Origin: G025836975 sp048751585
Lineage (GTDB): Bacteria > Pseudomonadota > Gammaproteobacteria > Burkholderiales > Burkholderiaceae_B
Assembly: GCF_048751585.1 (NCBI RefSeq)
Contig: NZ_JAZHOB010000008.1
Span: 248,001 to 312,000, forward strand
Length of the DNA stretch: 64,000 bases
Direction: 5' to 3'
Part shown: in pieces, positions 17,173 through 25,207 of the stretch
Layout of the letters: each line of letters opens with the position of its first letter
Position numbering within the stretch: the first letter of the stretch is position 1
The notes under the pieces: model-generated
What the model was told of the DNA's origin: nothing
Databases searched by the model: none
The model's input: only the letters and a program-made list of their open reading frames with translations
Position numbers and translations under genes: made by a program

Positions 17173-17867
17173 TGCGGGCAATGATACTCGCCGCGGGCCG
17201 CGGCGAACGCATGCGCCCGCTGACCGACACCACCCCAAAACCGCTGCTGAATGTCGGCGGCCAGCCGCTGATCGTATGGCACATACGGCGCCTGGCCGAA
17301 GCGGGGGTAAGGGAATTGATCATCAACCATGCCTGGCTCGGCCAGAAGATCGAAGACGCGCTGGGCGACGGCCGGCGCCATGGCGTCGATATTTCCTACT
17401 CGGCCGAAACCCAAGCCCTGGAAACCGCCGGCGGCATTGCCCAGGCCCTGCATTTCTTCCGCAACGAGCCCTTTATCGTCATCAACGGCGATGTCTGGTG
17501 CGACTGGAACCCGGCGCGAGCGCCCGCCATCGCCGCCGATATCAAGCTGCGCGGCAAGCTGGCCTGGCTGCTCATGGTCGACAACCCCGCACAGCATCCC
17601 CGCGGCGACTTTCGTCTGGGCGATACCGGCCATCTTGGCTTGAAGGACGGCGTCTCGTCGGATCCCGTCCTGACATTTTCGGGCATCGGTGTGTACGACC
17701 CCGCTTTGTTTCAGAAGCTGGAGCCCGGTCGTCCCGCCCCGCTCGCACCGTTGTTGCGCGAGGCCATGCGCCAAAGCCAAGTCGTCGGCAGCCGACACGG
17801 CGGCGATTGGGTCGACGTGGGAACGCCGGAACGCCTGGCGGCTCTTGACCGGCGCCTGACCGGCTAG
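17172..17867 (+). CDS. murU: N-acetylmuramate alpha-1-phosphate uridylyltransferase
   Basis: Converts MurNAc-1-phosphate and UTP to UDP-MurNAc, the second step of the AmgK-MurU recycling route. The 231-residue nucleotidyltransferase begins at residue 5 with the signature LAAGRGERMRPLTDTTPKP. It later shows INGDVWCDW, the metal-binding Asp of this fold. The start overlaps the amgK stop by one base (TGATG), so the pair is translationally coupled. Short sugar-nucleotide transferases such as glucose-1-phosphate thymidylyltransferases share the fold, but the pairing with amgK makes MurU the best call. Confidence 0.88.
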   Translation: MRAMILAAGRGERMRPLTDTTPKPLLNVGGQPLIVWHIRRLAEAGVRELIINHAWLGQKIEDALGDGRRHGVDISYSAETQALETAGGIAQALHFFRNEPFIVINGDVWCDWNPARAPAIAADIKLRGKLAWLLMVDNPAQHPRGDFRLGDTGHLGLKDGVSSDPVLTFSGIGVYDPALFQKLEPGRPAPLAPLLREAMRQSQVVGSRHGGDWVDVGTPERLAALDRRLTG

Positions 17868-18057
17868 CAGCCGCTTCCCGCGCGCGTTACAATTTATCGC
17901 TACGCGCCCATTACTAATGTTTCAAAAACTGGCAAGGCGAAACGAAGGCCTGCAATAACTGTTTCCTTTCCGGAATACGGTCTATGCTTTAAGGCTTTTC
18001 GGTAAGAGCCCGGCACACGCGGGCTCACTGCCCTTGCACCACAGGATATATCTACCC

Positions 18058-18759
18058 ATGCTCGGTTCCTCCAAACGTCACGTCTTCAAGCCCACGGCAT
18101 ACGGTTCGACCCGCAGCCGACGCCGCATACCGCGATGGCTTGTGTTGATGTTCACAGGCGTGGTGCTGGGTTCGGGGGGGCTGCTGTTCCTGCAAAAAAG
18201 CTACGGCCCCATCCGCCTTACCGTCGAGCAATCCGAACAGTTGCATTACGACCTGAATAGCGTCAATATGGATAAGCAGCGTCTGCAATCCCAGCTCAAC
18301 CAGCAGACACGGGACCTGACCGAGACCCGCGCCAACCTCCAGGCCCAGGCCGTCGAACTGAGGAAAGCAAAGGAAGAGGCCGCGAAACTGACATCCGACC
18401 TGCAATTGTTTGTCGACGCCATGCCGCCCGACCCACGCGGCACCTCGCCCGGCATACGCGCGGCTTCTTTCGAGGCGAAGGATGGACAGTTGGACTACCT
18501 GATCCTGGTCATGCAGGATCAAGGCAAGACGGACACCTTTACCGGTCAGGCCGAACTGAATGTGGCGGGACGATACGCCAACGGCAAGTCGGGCCACATA
18601 GACCTGCCCGCCTTCAAGGTTGAATTGCAGCGCTACACCCACCTGGGCGGCAGCCTGCCTCTGCCCGAAGGCTTCACCCCCCGGCAGGTGACCATAAAAA
18701 TCATGCGTGAAGGTTCCGAGAAGACAGTGGCGACCCGGACGATACGGGTACCCCGCTAA
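18058..18759 (+). CDS. Single-pass membrane protein with coiled coil, DUF6776-like
   Basis: A 233-residue protein of unknown function. Residues 1-28 are basic, a single transmembrane helix follows (about 29-50, WLVLMFTGVVLGSGGLLFL), then a long coiled coil (about 55-115, rich in Gln, Leu, Lys and Glu), then a compact beta-rich C-terminal domain of about 110 residues that should lie in the periplasm. It resembles uncharacterised membrane proteins common in Betaproteobacteria. I chose the ATG at 18058, preceded by CAGGA. The 190-base upstream gap has no other gene; it contains AT-rich promoter-like stretches and a 7-bp hairpin (18006-18026) without a T tract, probably in the 5' leader. Confidence 0.72.
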   Translation: MLGSSKRHVFKPTAYGSTRSRRRIPRWLVLMFTGVVLGSGGLLFLQKSYGPIRLTVEQSEQLHYDLNSVNMDKQRLQSQLNQQTRDLTETRANLQAQAVELRKAKEEAAKLTSDLQLFVDAMPPDPRGTSPGIRAASFEAKDGQLDYLILVMQDQGKTDTFTGQAELNVAGRYANGKSGHIDLPAFKVELQRYTHLGGSLPLPEGFTPRQVTIKIMREGSEKTVATRTIRVPR

Positions 18760-18822
18760 AAACACTGGCGGTTCAAACGCCCGGGCGTTGCGGGCCGTAC
18801 CGGTTGCCTACCGCCCACGCCC

Positions 18823-19551
18823 TTAAGACACGTGCTGCAGGAAGTCCTTCAGGCGCTGGCTGGGCGGATTGCTAAGCAGTTCATTGGGCGGGCCGTCTTC
18901 CGAAATCTTGCCCTGGTCGATGAAAATCAGCCGCGTGCCCACCTTGCGCGCGAACTCCATTTCGTGCGTGACGACCACCATGGTCATGCCTTCCTCGGCC
19001 ACGTCCTGCATGACCTTAAGAACTTCGTGGCGCAATTCGGGATCGAGCGCCGAAGTGGGCTCGTCGAACAGCATCAATTGCGGGCGTATCGCCAAAGCGC
19101 GCGCAATCGCCACGCGCTGCTGCTGCCCGCCCGATAGCTGGCCCGGATAATTATCCATTTTCTCGCCCAGCCCCACTTTGCGCAGCAGGGCCTGCGCCTC
19201 GTCGCGGGCTTGCTTGCGCGGCGCGCCGCGCGTGTGGACCGGCCCGAACATGACATTTTCCAGCGCCGTCAATTGCGGAAATAAATTGAACTGCTGAAAG
19301 ACCATGCCCGCTTCGCGGCGCAGTTCGCGCACCTCCGGGCCGCTGCCCAGCACGCTCAGGCCATTGACGATGATGTCGCCGCCCTCGATGGTCTCCAACA
19401 CATTGATGCAGCGCAGGAAGGTGGACTTGCCCGACCCGGACGGCCCCACCACCACAACGACCTCGCCCTTCTCTATCGTAAGGTCGATGCCATCTAGCAC
19501 CACGCTGGAGCCGAAACGCTTGACGACGTTCTTGAATTCAACAATGCTCAT
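18823..19551 (-). CDS. Amino acid ABC transporter ATP-binding protein (GlnQ/HisP type)
   Basis: ATPase subunit of a polar amino acid importer. The 242-residue protein has Walker A GPSGSGKST, signature LSGGQQQR and Walker B LMLFDEPTSALD, with the short C-terminus typical of the GlnQ group. Its ATG overlaps the permease stop by four bases (ATGA). It is the last gene of the three-gene unit binding protein-permease-ATPase, and converges on the DUF6776-like gene. Confidence 0.95.
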   Translation of the reverse strand: MSIVEFKNVVKRFGSSVVLDGIDLTIEKGEVVVVVGPSGSGKSTFLRCINVLETIEGGDIIVNGLSVLGSGPEVRELRREAGMVFQQFNLFPQLTALENVMFGPVHTRGAPRKQARDEAQALLRKVGLGEKMDNYPGQLSGGQQQRVAIARALAIRPQLMLFDEPTSALDPELRHEVLKVMQDVAEEGMTMVVVTHEMEFARKVGTRLIFIDQGKISEDGPPNELLSNPPSQRLKDFLQHVS

Positions 19552-20387
19552 ACGATCTGTGTCCTGTGTTCGACAAACTTCAGCACCAGCGCAATGAACC
19601 CGGTCAGAATCAGGTAAAGAACCGCCACGGCGCCCCATATCTCGACCGAGCGGAAGTTGCTGGCGATGATCTCCTGGCCCTGCCGGGTCAGCTCGGCCAC
19701 GCCGATCACGATGAACAGCGATGAATCCTTCAGGCTGATGATGCACTGATTGCCCATCGCCGGGATCATGCGGCGCAAGGCGACCGGACCGATGATGAAG
19801 GCCAGTATCTTGTAGAACGGCAGGCCCATGGCCTGGCCCGCTTCTTTCAGTCCCTTGGGCACCGACAGCAAGGCCCCGCGCACGATCTCGGCGATGTAGG
19901 CCCCCGAGTTGATGACCAATGTAAAGATGGCCGCCAGCACCGCATCGATGCGCCAGCCAAATATCAGCGGAAGCGCAAAATAAATGAACATCACCTGCAC
20001 GACGATGGGCGTACCGCGTATCAAGAGAATATACACTTGCGCCAGGAAGGAGAGCGCCACCGGTATATATGCCGAGAAACGCAGCAACAGGCCGACCGCG
20101 ATAGCAGCCTGCAGCGCCAGCCATGCCCAGTCCGGCACACCGGACAGGAATTGGGTGCCGAACCATGAAGCCAGGCGCATCAGCAGATACAGGACGATCA
20201 CGGTGGCAATCGCGATTGCCGTGCTTTTCCAGGTGACCAGCACTTTGACGTAAGTCGTGACGACGCCGGTCAGGAAGCCGATAAGCGTTCCGCCGATCAA
20301 ACCAAGCAAGGTGATTTGTATCGTCATTTTCGTGCCTTCGAGCAGGCTGGGCATGGCGTCCCAAATGACAGACCATTCAAAAGTCAC
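19548..20387 (-). CDS. Amino acid ABC transporter permease (HisM/GlnP type) with an internal insertion
   Basis: Inner-membrane permease for the adjacent ATPase and binding protein. The 279-residue protein has the HEAT-type loop typical of this family (NSGAYIAEIVRGALLSVPKG, coupling to the ATPase). Family members are usually near 220 residues. The extra length is an insertion at about residues 45-105 with two added hydrophobic segments, STAIAIATVIVLYLLMRL and WAWLALQAAIAVGLLLRF. Both the N-terminal and C-terminal parts align with ordinary HisM-type permeases. Only one permease gene is present, so a homodimer is likely. Confidence 0.93.
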   Translation of the reverse strand: MTFEWSVIWDAMPSLLEGTKMTIQITLLGLIGGTLIGFLTGVVTTYVKVLVTWKSTAIAIATVIVLYLLMRLASWFGTQFLSGVPDWAWLALQAAIAVGLLLRFSAYIPVALSFLAQVYILLIRGTPIVVQVMFIYFALPLIFGWRIDAVLAAIFTLVINSGAYIAEIVRGALLSVPKGLKEAGQAMGLPFYKILAFIIGPVALRRMIPAMGNQCIISLKDSSLFIVIGVAELTRQGQEIIASNFRSVEIWGAVAVLYLILTGFIALVLKFVEHRTQIV

Positions 20388-20449
20388 GTGATTGCCTTAA
20401 GGAAAATGGACGCCGCCCGCGTGCGAACCTGCGCCGTTGCAATGAAAAA

Positions 20450-20500
20450 CGGCGATCCGGCGGTGGGAACCCACCGGATCGCCGGACTGCCGGATCGCCG
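20450..20500 (-). repeat. GC-rich hairpin between binding-protein and permease genes
   Basis: CGGCGATCCGG...GGTGGG (from 20450) pairs with CCCACCGGATCGCCG (ending 20484), apart from a 3-base bulge. A further copy of CCGGATCGCCG follows at 20490-20500. The element lies 25-75 bases downstream of the binding-protein stop and upstream of the permease start on the same transcript. Such hairpins between a binding-protein gene and its permease commonly stabilise or partially terminate the message so that the binding protein is made in excess. That role is inferred here. Confidence 0.6.
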
Positions 20501-20525
20501 TCATCCGTCATGAATCGAGTCGGGC

Positions 20526-21281
20526 TTACTTGACCTTTTGACCGAACCACTTGGTGTACAGGGCGTCGTACTGGCCATTGTCCTGCAGGGCCTTGAGCGC
20601 CTTGTTGACGGTGGGCACCAGATCGCTGCCCTTGGGGAAGGCGATGCCGTAGAAGTCCCCGCTCTTGAGCGAGCCCACCACTTTCACACGGCCCTGCCCG
20701 CCGGTCTTGGCGAAATACTGCAGGTTCGGGGTGTCGTGCACGACGGCGTCGACGCGGCCCGTGGCCAGCTCAAGGAAGGCATTGTCGATATTGGGGAACA
20801 GCTTCAATTTTGCGTTGGGCACATTGGCCTTCAAGTAGTCCACCGTCGCCGTGCCGATTTTTACCGCAACCATCTTTCCTTCAAGATCCTTGGCGGTCTT
20901 GATGGTGTTGTTGTCTTTGCCGACAAGAATCGCCAGGCCGCTTTCGTAATAGGGATCGGAAAAATCGATGACCTTCTTGCGATCGTCACGGATGGTGATG
21001 CCCGCCAGGGCCACATCGATATTGCGTGTTTGCAGGCCCGGAATGATGCCGTTGAAATCCATGGGGCGCAGACTGTATTTAAGGCCGGCCTGCTTGGCGA
21101 TGGCATCCCATAGCTCGATATCGAAGCCTGTATATTTTCCGTCCTGCTTGAACTCGAACGGAACGAAGGCCGTGTCGGTTGCAACCAGCAATTCCTTGGC
21201 TTGGGCGGCCGCGTTGCCAGCGGGCAATGCCAGGGCAAGCGCCAGTCCGGCCAGAACAGCTTTGAATTTATTTTTGAACAT
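20526..21281 (-). CDS. Periplasmic amino acid-binding protein (GlnH-like, SBP family 3)
   Basis: Captures a polar amino acid, possibly glutamine, in the periplasm for the downstream permease and ATPase. The 251-residue protein starts at an ATG (21281) preceded by AAGGAGACA. A Sec signal peptide ends near residue 27 (PAGNAAAQA). The mature part has the family-3 fold, including FVPFEFKQDGKYTGFDIELW and the ligand-contacting VALAGITIRDDRKK, which closely resembles E. coli GlnH. It is the first gene of the unit; a metQ terminator lies just upstream. Confidence 0.93.
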   Translation of the reverse strand: MFKNKFKAVLAGLALALALPAGNAAAQAKELLVATDTAFVPFEFKQDGKYTGFDIELWDAIAKQAGLKYSLRPMDFNGIIPGLQTRNIDVALAGITIRDDRKKVIDFSDPYYESGLAILVGKDNNTIKTAKDLEGKMVAVKIGTATVDYLKANVPNAKLKLFPNIDNAFLELATGRVDAVVHDTPNLQYFAKTGGQGRVKVVGSLKSGDFYGIAFPKGSDLVPTVNKALKALQDNGQYDALYTKWFGQKVK

Positions 21282-21382
21282 ACATGTCTCCTTGTTTACC
21301 GTGGACGGCCAATACTCGAATATGAGCGGTTCCTGTGGCGGCCGCTTGTGGCGGCAACCATAAAAAGCGTATGGTAACCGAA

Positions 21383-21407
21383 AAAAAGCGGCAAGAAGCC
21401 GCTTTTT
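21383..21407 (-). terminator. Rho-independent terminator after metQ
   Basis: A 10-bp stem AAAAAGCGGC / GCCGCTTTTT with a 5-base loop lies 30 bases beyond the metQ stop. On the minus strand it is followed by a run of T. It separates the metNIQ unit from the amino acid importer unit. Confidence 0.85.
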
Positions 21408-21436
21408 ACGCATACGGAAAGCCGTGTTGGCAGCAA

Positions 21437-22228
21437 TCAGAAGGCGGGAACGATGGCGCCCTTGTACTGATCGGCAATGAATTTTCTGGTTTCGGGGCTG
21501 TTCAGCGCCTTGACCAGTTTCTTGACCGCCGGATCATCTTTCCTGGCCTCGGTCGTGACCACGATATTGGCATAGGGCGAATCGGAGCCTTCGATGAACA
21601 AGGCATCCTTCACCGGATTCAGGCCTGCTTCCAAAGCGTAGTTGGTGTTGATCAGCGCCAGGTCGACGTCGGGCAGAATGCGCGGCAAGGTGGCGGCTTC
21701 CAGTTCGCGGAACTTCAGCTTCTTGGGGTTCTCGGCGATATCGCGCGAGGTGGCCAGAATATTGGAAGGATCCTTCAGCTTGATCAGGCCCTGCTTCTGC
21801 AGCAACAGCAAGGCGCGTGCGCCATTGGACGGATCATTGGGCAAGGCGATCAGCGCGCCGTCCTTCAGGTCCTTGGTGTCTTTGATCTTGCTGGAATAGG
21901 CGCCGAAAGGCTCGACATGCACCAGGCCGACCGTGACCAGCTTGGTCTTGTGCTCCTTGTTGAAGGAATCCAGATAGGGCTTGTGCTGGAAGAAGTTGAC
22001 GTCGATCTGCCCATCGGCCACTTGCTGGTTGGGCTGCACGTAATCGGTGAACACTTTGATGTCCAGCTCCACGCCGTCCTTGGCCAGCACGGGCTTGACC
22101 AGCTCGAGCAGCTCGGCATGAGGCACGGGAGTGGCGGCCACGCTAAGCTTTTCAGCGTTGGCGGCTGTGCCGGCCATCAGGGCGGCAAGGCTGACGGCCA
22201 GGGCCGGCACAATTTTTTTCACGAACAT
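21437..22228 (-). CDS. metQ: Methionine ABC transporter substrate-binding protein
   Basis: NlpA-family binding protein that captures methionine for MetNI. The 263-residue protein has a signal peptide ending near AANAEKLSV (about residue 25). It shows the family motif ATPVPHAELLELVKPVLA and FFQHKPYLDSFN. Unlike E. coli MetQ it has no lipobox cysteine at the cleavage site, so it is probably a soluble periplasmic protein rather than a lipoprotein. It is the last gene of metN-metI-metQ. Confidence 0.93.
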   Translation of the reverse strand: MFVKKIVPALAVSLAALMAGTAANAEKLSVAATPVPHAELLELVKPVLAKDGVELDIKVFTDYVQPNQQVADGQIDVNFFQHKPYLDSFNKEHKTKLVTVGLVHVEPFGAYSSKIKDTKDLKDGALIALPNDPSNGARALLLLQKQGLIKLKDPSNILATSRDIAENPKKLKFRELEAATLPRILPDVDLALINTNYALEAGLNPVKDALFIEGSDSPYANIVVTTEARKDDPAVKKLVKALNSPETRKFIADQYKGAIVPAF

Positions 22229-22247
22229 AACAGACTCCTTGATAACA

Positions 22248-22907
22248 TTATTTCCGGTTCAGCCTGGCGACAAGCCTGTCGCCGAAAACCTGCAAAAGCT
22301 GCACCATTACGACAAGAATGACAACCGTCACGACCATGACGTCTGTCTGGTAACGCTGGTATCCGAAACGCAAGGCCAGATCGCCCAGGCCGCCGCCGCC
22401 GATCACTCCGGACATGGCCGAGTAGCCCACCAGGGCAATCGCCGTCACGATGATGGCCGCCACGATGCCGGTGGTGGCTTCGGGAACCAAGGCCATCAGG
22501 ACGGTCTGGCGCGAATTGGCGCCCATCGCGCGGCAGGCCTCCGACACGCCCGGATCGAGCTCGCGCAAAACGTTCTCGACCAAACGGGCAAAAAACGGCG
22601 CGGCGCTGGCGACCAGGGGGGGCACAGCCCCTTCCACCCCCAGCGAAGTGCCGGCCAACACCCGCGTGAAGGGAATCATGACGATCAGCAGGATCAGGAA
22701 AGGCACCGACCGCAGCACATTCACCACGAATGAAAGCACATGATAGATGGGGCCGTTCTCGAGCATTTGCTGTTTGCTGGTCAGGAACAGCAAAACGCCC
22801 AGGGGCAGGCCGATGATGATGGTGAATACCAATGAGAAGCCCGTCATCAACAAGGTGTCGATAGTGGCCTCGCCGATAAGGGCCCAATCCATATTGGCAA
22901 ATATCAT
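22248..22907 (-). CDS. metI: Methionine ABC transporter permease
   Basis: Membrane subunit of the MetNIQ importer. The 219-residue protein has five predicted membrane spans and the ATPase-coupling loop around EACRAMGANSRQTVLMALVPE, typical of MetI. It overlaps the metN stop by four bases (ATGA) and is followed after 19 bases by metQ. Confidence 0.95.
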   Translation of the reverse strand: MIFANMDWALIGEATIDTLLMTGFSLVFTIIIGLPLGVLLFLTSKQQMLENGPIYHVLSFVVNVLRSVPFLILLIVMIPFTRVLAGTSLGVEGAVPPLVASAAPFFARLVENVLRELDPGVSEACRAMGANSRQTVLMALVPEATTGIVAAIIVTAIALVGYSAMSGVIGGGGLGDLALRFGYQRYQTDVMVVTVVILVVMVQLLQVFGDRLVARLNRK

Positions 22908-23914
22908 GGCCGCAACACCTCGTATTCGACGCCTTCCTGGGCAAACAGCCCATTCAGCTTTTCCTGCCCTTGCGGATCGCCCTGCACCGCAATGACCAGT
23001 TGTCCATAGGGCGTGTCCTTGATGCGGCTGACCGATCCCTGCAGGATGCTAAGGTCCAATCCAAGTTCGCGGCTGGCCCGGCTCAGCATGGGCTGCACCG
23101 TCGCCTCGCCCCGGAAACTCAACCGTATCAGGGTTCCGCCTATGCCCTGGGCCATGTCGCGCCAGCCTTCGGCATCTATTCCGCTTTCCGACAACAGCGA
23201 TTGCGTGACCGGATGACGCGGATGCAGGAATACATCCAGCACCTCGCCGGACTCCACAATCATGCCGGCATCGATGACGGCCACCCTGTCGCATACCGTG
23301 CGTATGACATCCATGCCGTGCGTAATCAGCACAATGGTCAGGCCCAGCCGCTTGTTGATATCCAGCAGCAGGCGCAGTATGGACTGCGTCGTTTCCGGGT
23401 CCAGGGCAGATGTGGCCTCATCGCACAGCAGTATCTCGGGCCGATTGGCCAACGCCCGGGCAATGCCCACGCGCTGCTGCTGCCCACCCGACAGTTGACG
23501 GGGATACTTGGCGGCGTGTTCCGTCAAGCCGACCAGGGCAAGTACCTCGTGAGCGCGCCGCAGGCGCTCGGCTCGAGCCATGCCGGCCAGCTTGAGCGGA
23601 AAGCACACATTGTCCAGGACTGTGCGCGAGCGCAGCAAATTGAAATGCTGGAACACCATACCGACTTGATGCCGGTATTGCCGCAACTGCGCCTCGGTGA
23701 ATTGAGTGATGTCCTGATCCCGCACGCAGACCTTCCCTTGCGTGGGCCGCTCCAATAGATTCAGCATGCGGATCAGCGTGCTCTTTCCAGCGCCCGAACG
23801 GCCGATGATGCCAAAGATCTCGCCCTGCCGGATATGCAGATCCACGCCGGCCAAGGCATGCGAGATGCGGCCAGGTGATTCGTAGGTTTTGCGGATGTTT
23901 TCTAGGCGGATCAA
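22904..23914 (-). CDS. metN: Methionine ABC transporter ATP-binding protein
   Basis: ATPase of the methionine importer with a C-terminal NIL regulatory domain (about the last 80 residues) that binds methionine and inhibits transport. It carries Walker A GRSGAGKST, signature LSGGQQQR and Walker B ILLCDEATSALD. I place the start at the TTG at 23914, giving MIRLENIRKTYE, which matches the N-terminus of E. coli MetN. An in-frame ATG at 23983 would add 23 residues without family counterpart. Neither start has a clear ribosome-binding site. No S-box or other SAM riboswitch was recognised upstream. Confidence 0.93.
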   Translation of the reverse strand: MIRLENIRKTYESPGRISHALAGVDLHIRQGEIFGIIGRSGAGKSTLIRMLNLLERPTQGKVCVRDQDITQFTEAQLRQYRHQVGMVFQHFNLLRSRTVLDNVCFPLKLAGMARAERLRRAHEVLALVGLTEHAAKYPRQLSGGQQQRVGIARALANRPEILLCDEATSALDPETTQSILRLLLDINKRLGLTIVLITHGMDVIRTVCDRVAVIDAGMIVESGEVLDVFLHPRHPVTQSLLSESGIDAEGWRDMAQGIGGTLIRLSFRGEATVQPMLSRASRELGLDLSILQGSVSRIKDTPYGQLVIAVQGDPQGQEKLNGLFAQEGVEYEVLRP

Positions 23915-24210
23915 AATATGGGCATGGGCTGAAAGAGTCGGTACGCCAACCCGGAGGATGGCGACACAATTTAACATAACCACATAGGGTATATTTGCAA
24001 ACTATAATAATTTAAAGCTATATAGAATGCACAAAAAATCATGTACGAAGCGCGCGTGTCCGCCTGCTTGTCGCGGTATTCAAATCGCGGCGTTCAAATG
24101 TAGTGTCGTCGCTCTGCCCTGGACAAGGGCGGCCCTTCAAACCTGGCCTTAAAAGCGGTATAGTAAAGCCGAATGCATGGCTTCCCGATCATGCGGCTAA
24201 AAAATGGCGG

Positions 24211-24248
24211 CCAATAGCGGCCGCCAATAGCGGCCATAAGTAGCGGCC
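24211..24248. repeat. Short direct repeats with core AGCGGCC
   Basis: The 12-mer CCAATAGCGGCC occurs at 24211-24222 and again at 24224-24235. A degenerate third unit (CCATAAGTAGCGGCC) ends at 24248. The units lie directly beyond the tRNA-Lys terminator. Function unknown; a slippage-generated tandem repeat is the simplest view. Confidence 0.6.
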
Positions 24249-24250
24249 AC

Positions 24251-24273
24251 AAAAAAACCAGCCTATGGCTGGT
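24251..24273 (-). terminator. Rho-independent terminator of tRNA-Lys
   Basis: On the minus strand, a 7-bp stem ACCAGCC / GGCTGGT with a 3-base loop is followed by seven T. It lies 17 bases beyond the CCA end of the tRNA gene. Confidence 0.9.
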
Positions 24274-24289
24274 GTTTTGACAAGCGGGT

Positions 24290-24365
24290 TGGTGGGTCGT
24301 GCGCGGCTCGAACGCGCGACCAACGGATTAAAAGTCCGGTGCTCTACCAACTGAGCTAACGACCC
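24290..24365 (-). tRNA. tRNA-Lys (anticodon UUU)
   Basis: A 76-nt cloverleaf: acceptor GGGTCGT pairs with ACGACCC, the D arm is GCTC/GAGC, the anticodon stem CCGGA/TCCGT carries loop CTTTTAA with anticodon TTT, and the T arm GCGCG-TTCGAGC-CGCGC is complete. The CCA end is encoded in the DNA. It stands alone between its own promoter and terminator. Confidence 0.98.
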
Positions 24366-24379
24366 AACCGAAGAACGAG

Positions 24380-24408
24380 ATTATGGCGGGTTTTAAAAAT
24401 GCTGTCAA
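24380..24408 (-). promoter_or_regulatory. Sigma70-type promoter of tRNA-Lys
   Basis: On the minus strand a perfect -35 TTGACA (24403-24408) and -10 CATAAT (24380-24385) are separated by 17 bases. The predicted transcript starts a few bases before the mature tRNA 5' end at 24365. Confidence 0.85.
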
Positions 24409-24418
24409 ATCAACAATA

Positions 24419-25207
24419 ATGCCTGAATCACGTAACGTTCGACTCAACATACTTTCCGATCTGCATCTTGGCCAAGCGGGCTTGCCGCTGCCCGACGCCG
24501 ATGCCGACATCGTTGTGCTGGCCGGGGACATCAGCAGGCCAATGCAAGCCATCACCTGGGCTAGCCGTATAGACAAACCTGTGCTGTATGTGCCGGGAAA
24601 CCACGAGTTCTACGGCAGCAGCATTAAGGAAACTGTCGCGCAGCTAAAGCGCCACGCCGAGGGAACTCAGATCCGGATTCTTGATAATGAAGAAATCGTG
24701 CTCAATGGCATCCGTTTTCTTGGCAGCACATTATGGACTGACTTCAATCTTGAGGGGCCGGGCGCCCCCCGTGAACAAGCCATCGCTCAAGCCCTCAAAT
24801 TTACCTATGATTTCAGCCGCATCAAGTCGGACTTGACTCCGGGAACCACATTGAGTCCCGATGAGCTCGAAGCGATGTTCAATCGCAATCGGGCCTGGCT
24901 GGAGCAACGCCTTGATAAGCCGTTCGATGGCCTTACCGTCGTTATCACCCATCACGCCCCCTCTCCGAAAAGCATACATGCACGATTCAAAACCTCGCAA
25001 ATCAATACCTGTTTCGTATCCGACAGCGAATATCTGATGGGCGAGGACCGCGCCACGCTATGGATACACGGACACACGCATGACAGCTTCGACTATCAGG
25101 TAAACGGCACACGTGTAGTCTGCAACCCCCGCGGCTACGTCATCGATGGAATCGGCGAAAACAAGCTATTCGATCCTAATCTGATAATAGAGTTGAGCAC
25201 GCCATAA
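24419..25207 (+). CDS. Metallophosphoesterase (calcineurin-like)
   Basis: A 262-residue single-domain metallophosphoesterase of unknown substrate. The dimetal motifs are present in order: SDLHLG near the N-terminus, VVLAGDI, PGNHEFYG, a histidine pair in ITHHAPSPKS, and IHGHTHDSFDY. No signal peptide is seen, so it should be cytoplasmic. I place the start at 24419 rather than 24383 because the upstream ATG overlaps the -10 box of the divergent tRNA-Lys promoter and the conserved fold begins soon after 24419. It ends inside a long inverted repeat shared with the convergent thiolase-like gene. Confidence 0.88.
   Translation: MPESRNVRLNILSDLHLGQAGLPLPDADADIVVLAGDISRPMQAITWASRIDKPVLYVPGNHEFYGSSIKETVAQLKRHAEGTQIRILDNEEIVLNGIRFLGSTLWTDFNLEGPGAPREQAIAQALKFTYDFSRIKSDLTPGTTLSPDELEAMFNRNRAWLEQRLDKPFDGLTVVITHHAPSPKSIHARFKTSQINTCFVSDSEYLMGEDRATLWIHGHTHDSFDYQVNGTRVVCNPRGYVIDGIGENKLFDPNLIIELSTP

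Larger units (their letters stand above)
23984..24289. other. Intergenic region between metN and tRNA-Lys
   Basis: A 306-base stretch without a credible gene. Its left part (23975-24040) is strongly AT-rich and should hold the metNIQ promoter on the minus strand; boxes such as TATTAT are visible but no convincing -35/-10 pair could be fixed. The right part (24204-24250) holds short GCGGCC-containing direct repeats, followed by the tRNA-Lys terminator. Confidence 0.6.

Noticed and set aside
18776..18789. AACGCCCGGGCGTT palindrome between the DUF6776-like and ABC ATPase genes as a terminator.
   Set aside because: It has no loop and no T tract, so it is unlikely to form a working hairpin.
23984..24050. 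SAM riboswitch upstream of metNIQ.
   Set aside because: The leader is short and AT-rich and none of the known SAM riboswitch cores could be recognised.
24204..24250. GCGGCC repeats as a CRISPR array.
   Set aside because: Units are only 12-15 bases, have no unique spacers of 25-40 bases, and no cas gene is nearby.
24290..24365. tRNA-Lys as the integration site of the F420 block.
   Set aside because: Islands usually join at the tRNA 3' end, which here faces metN and not the block. No integrase was seen, and no copy of the tRNA 3' end was found near 37.8 kb.
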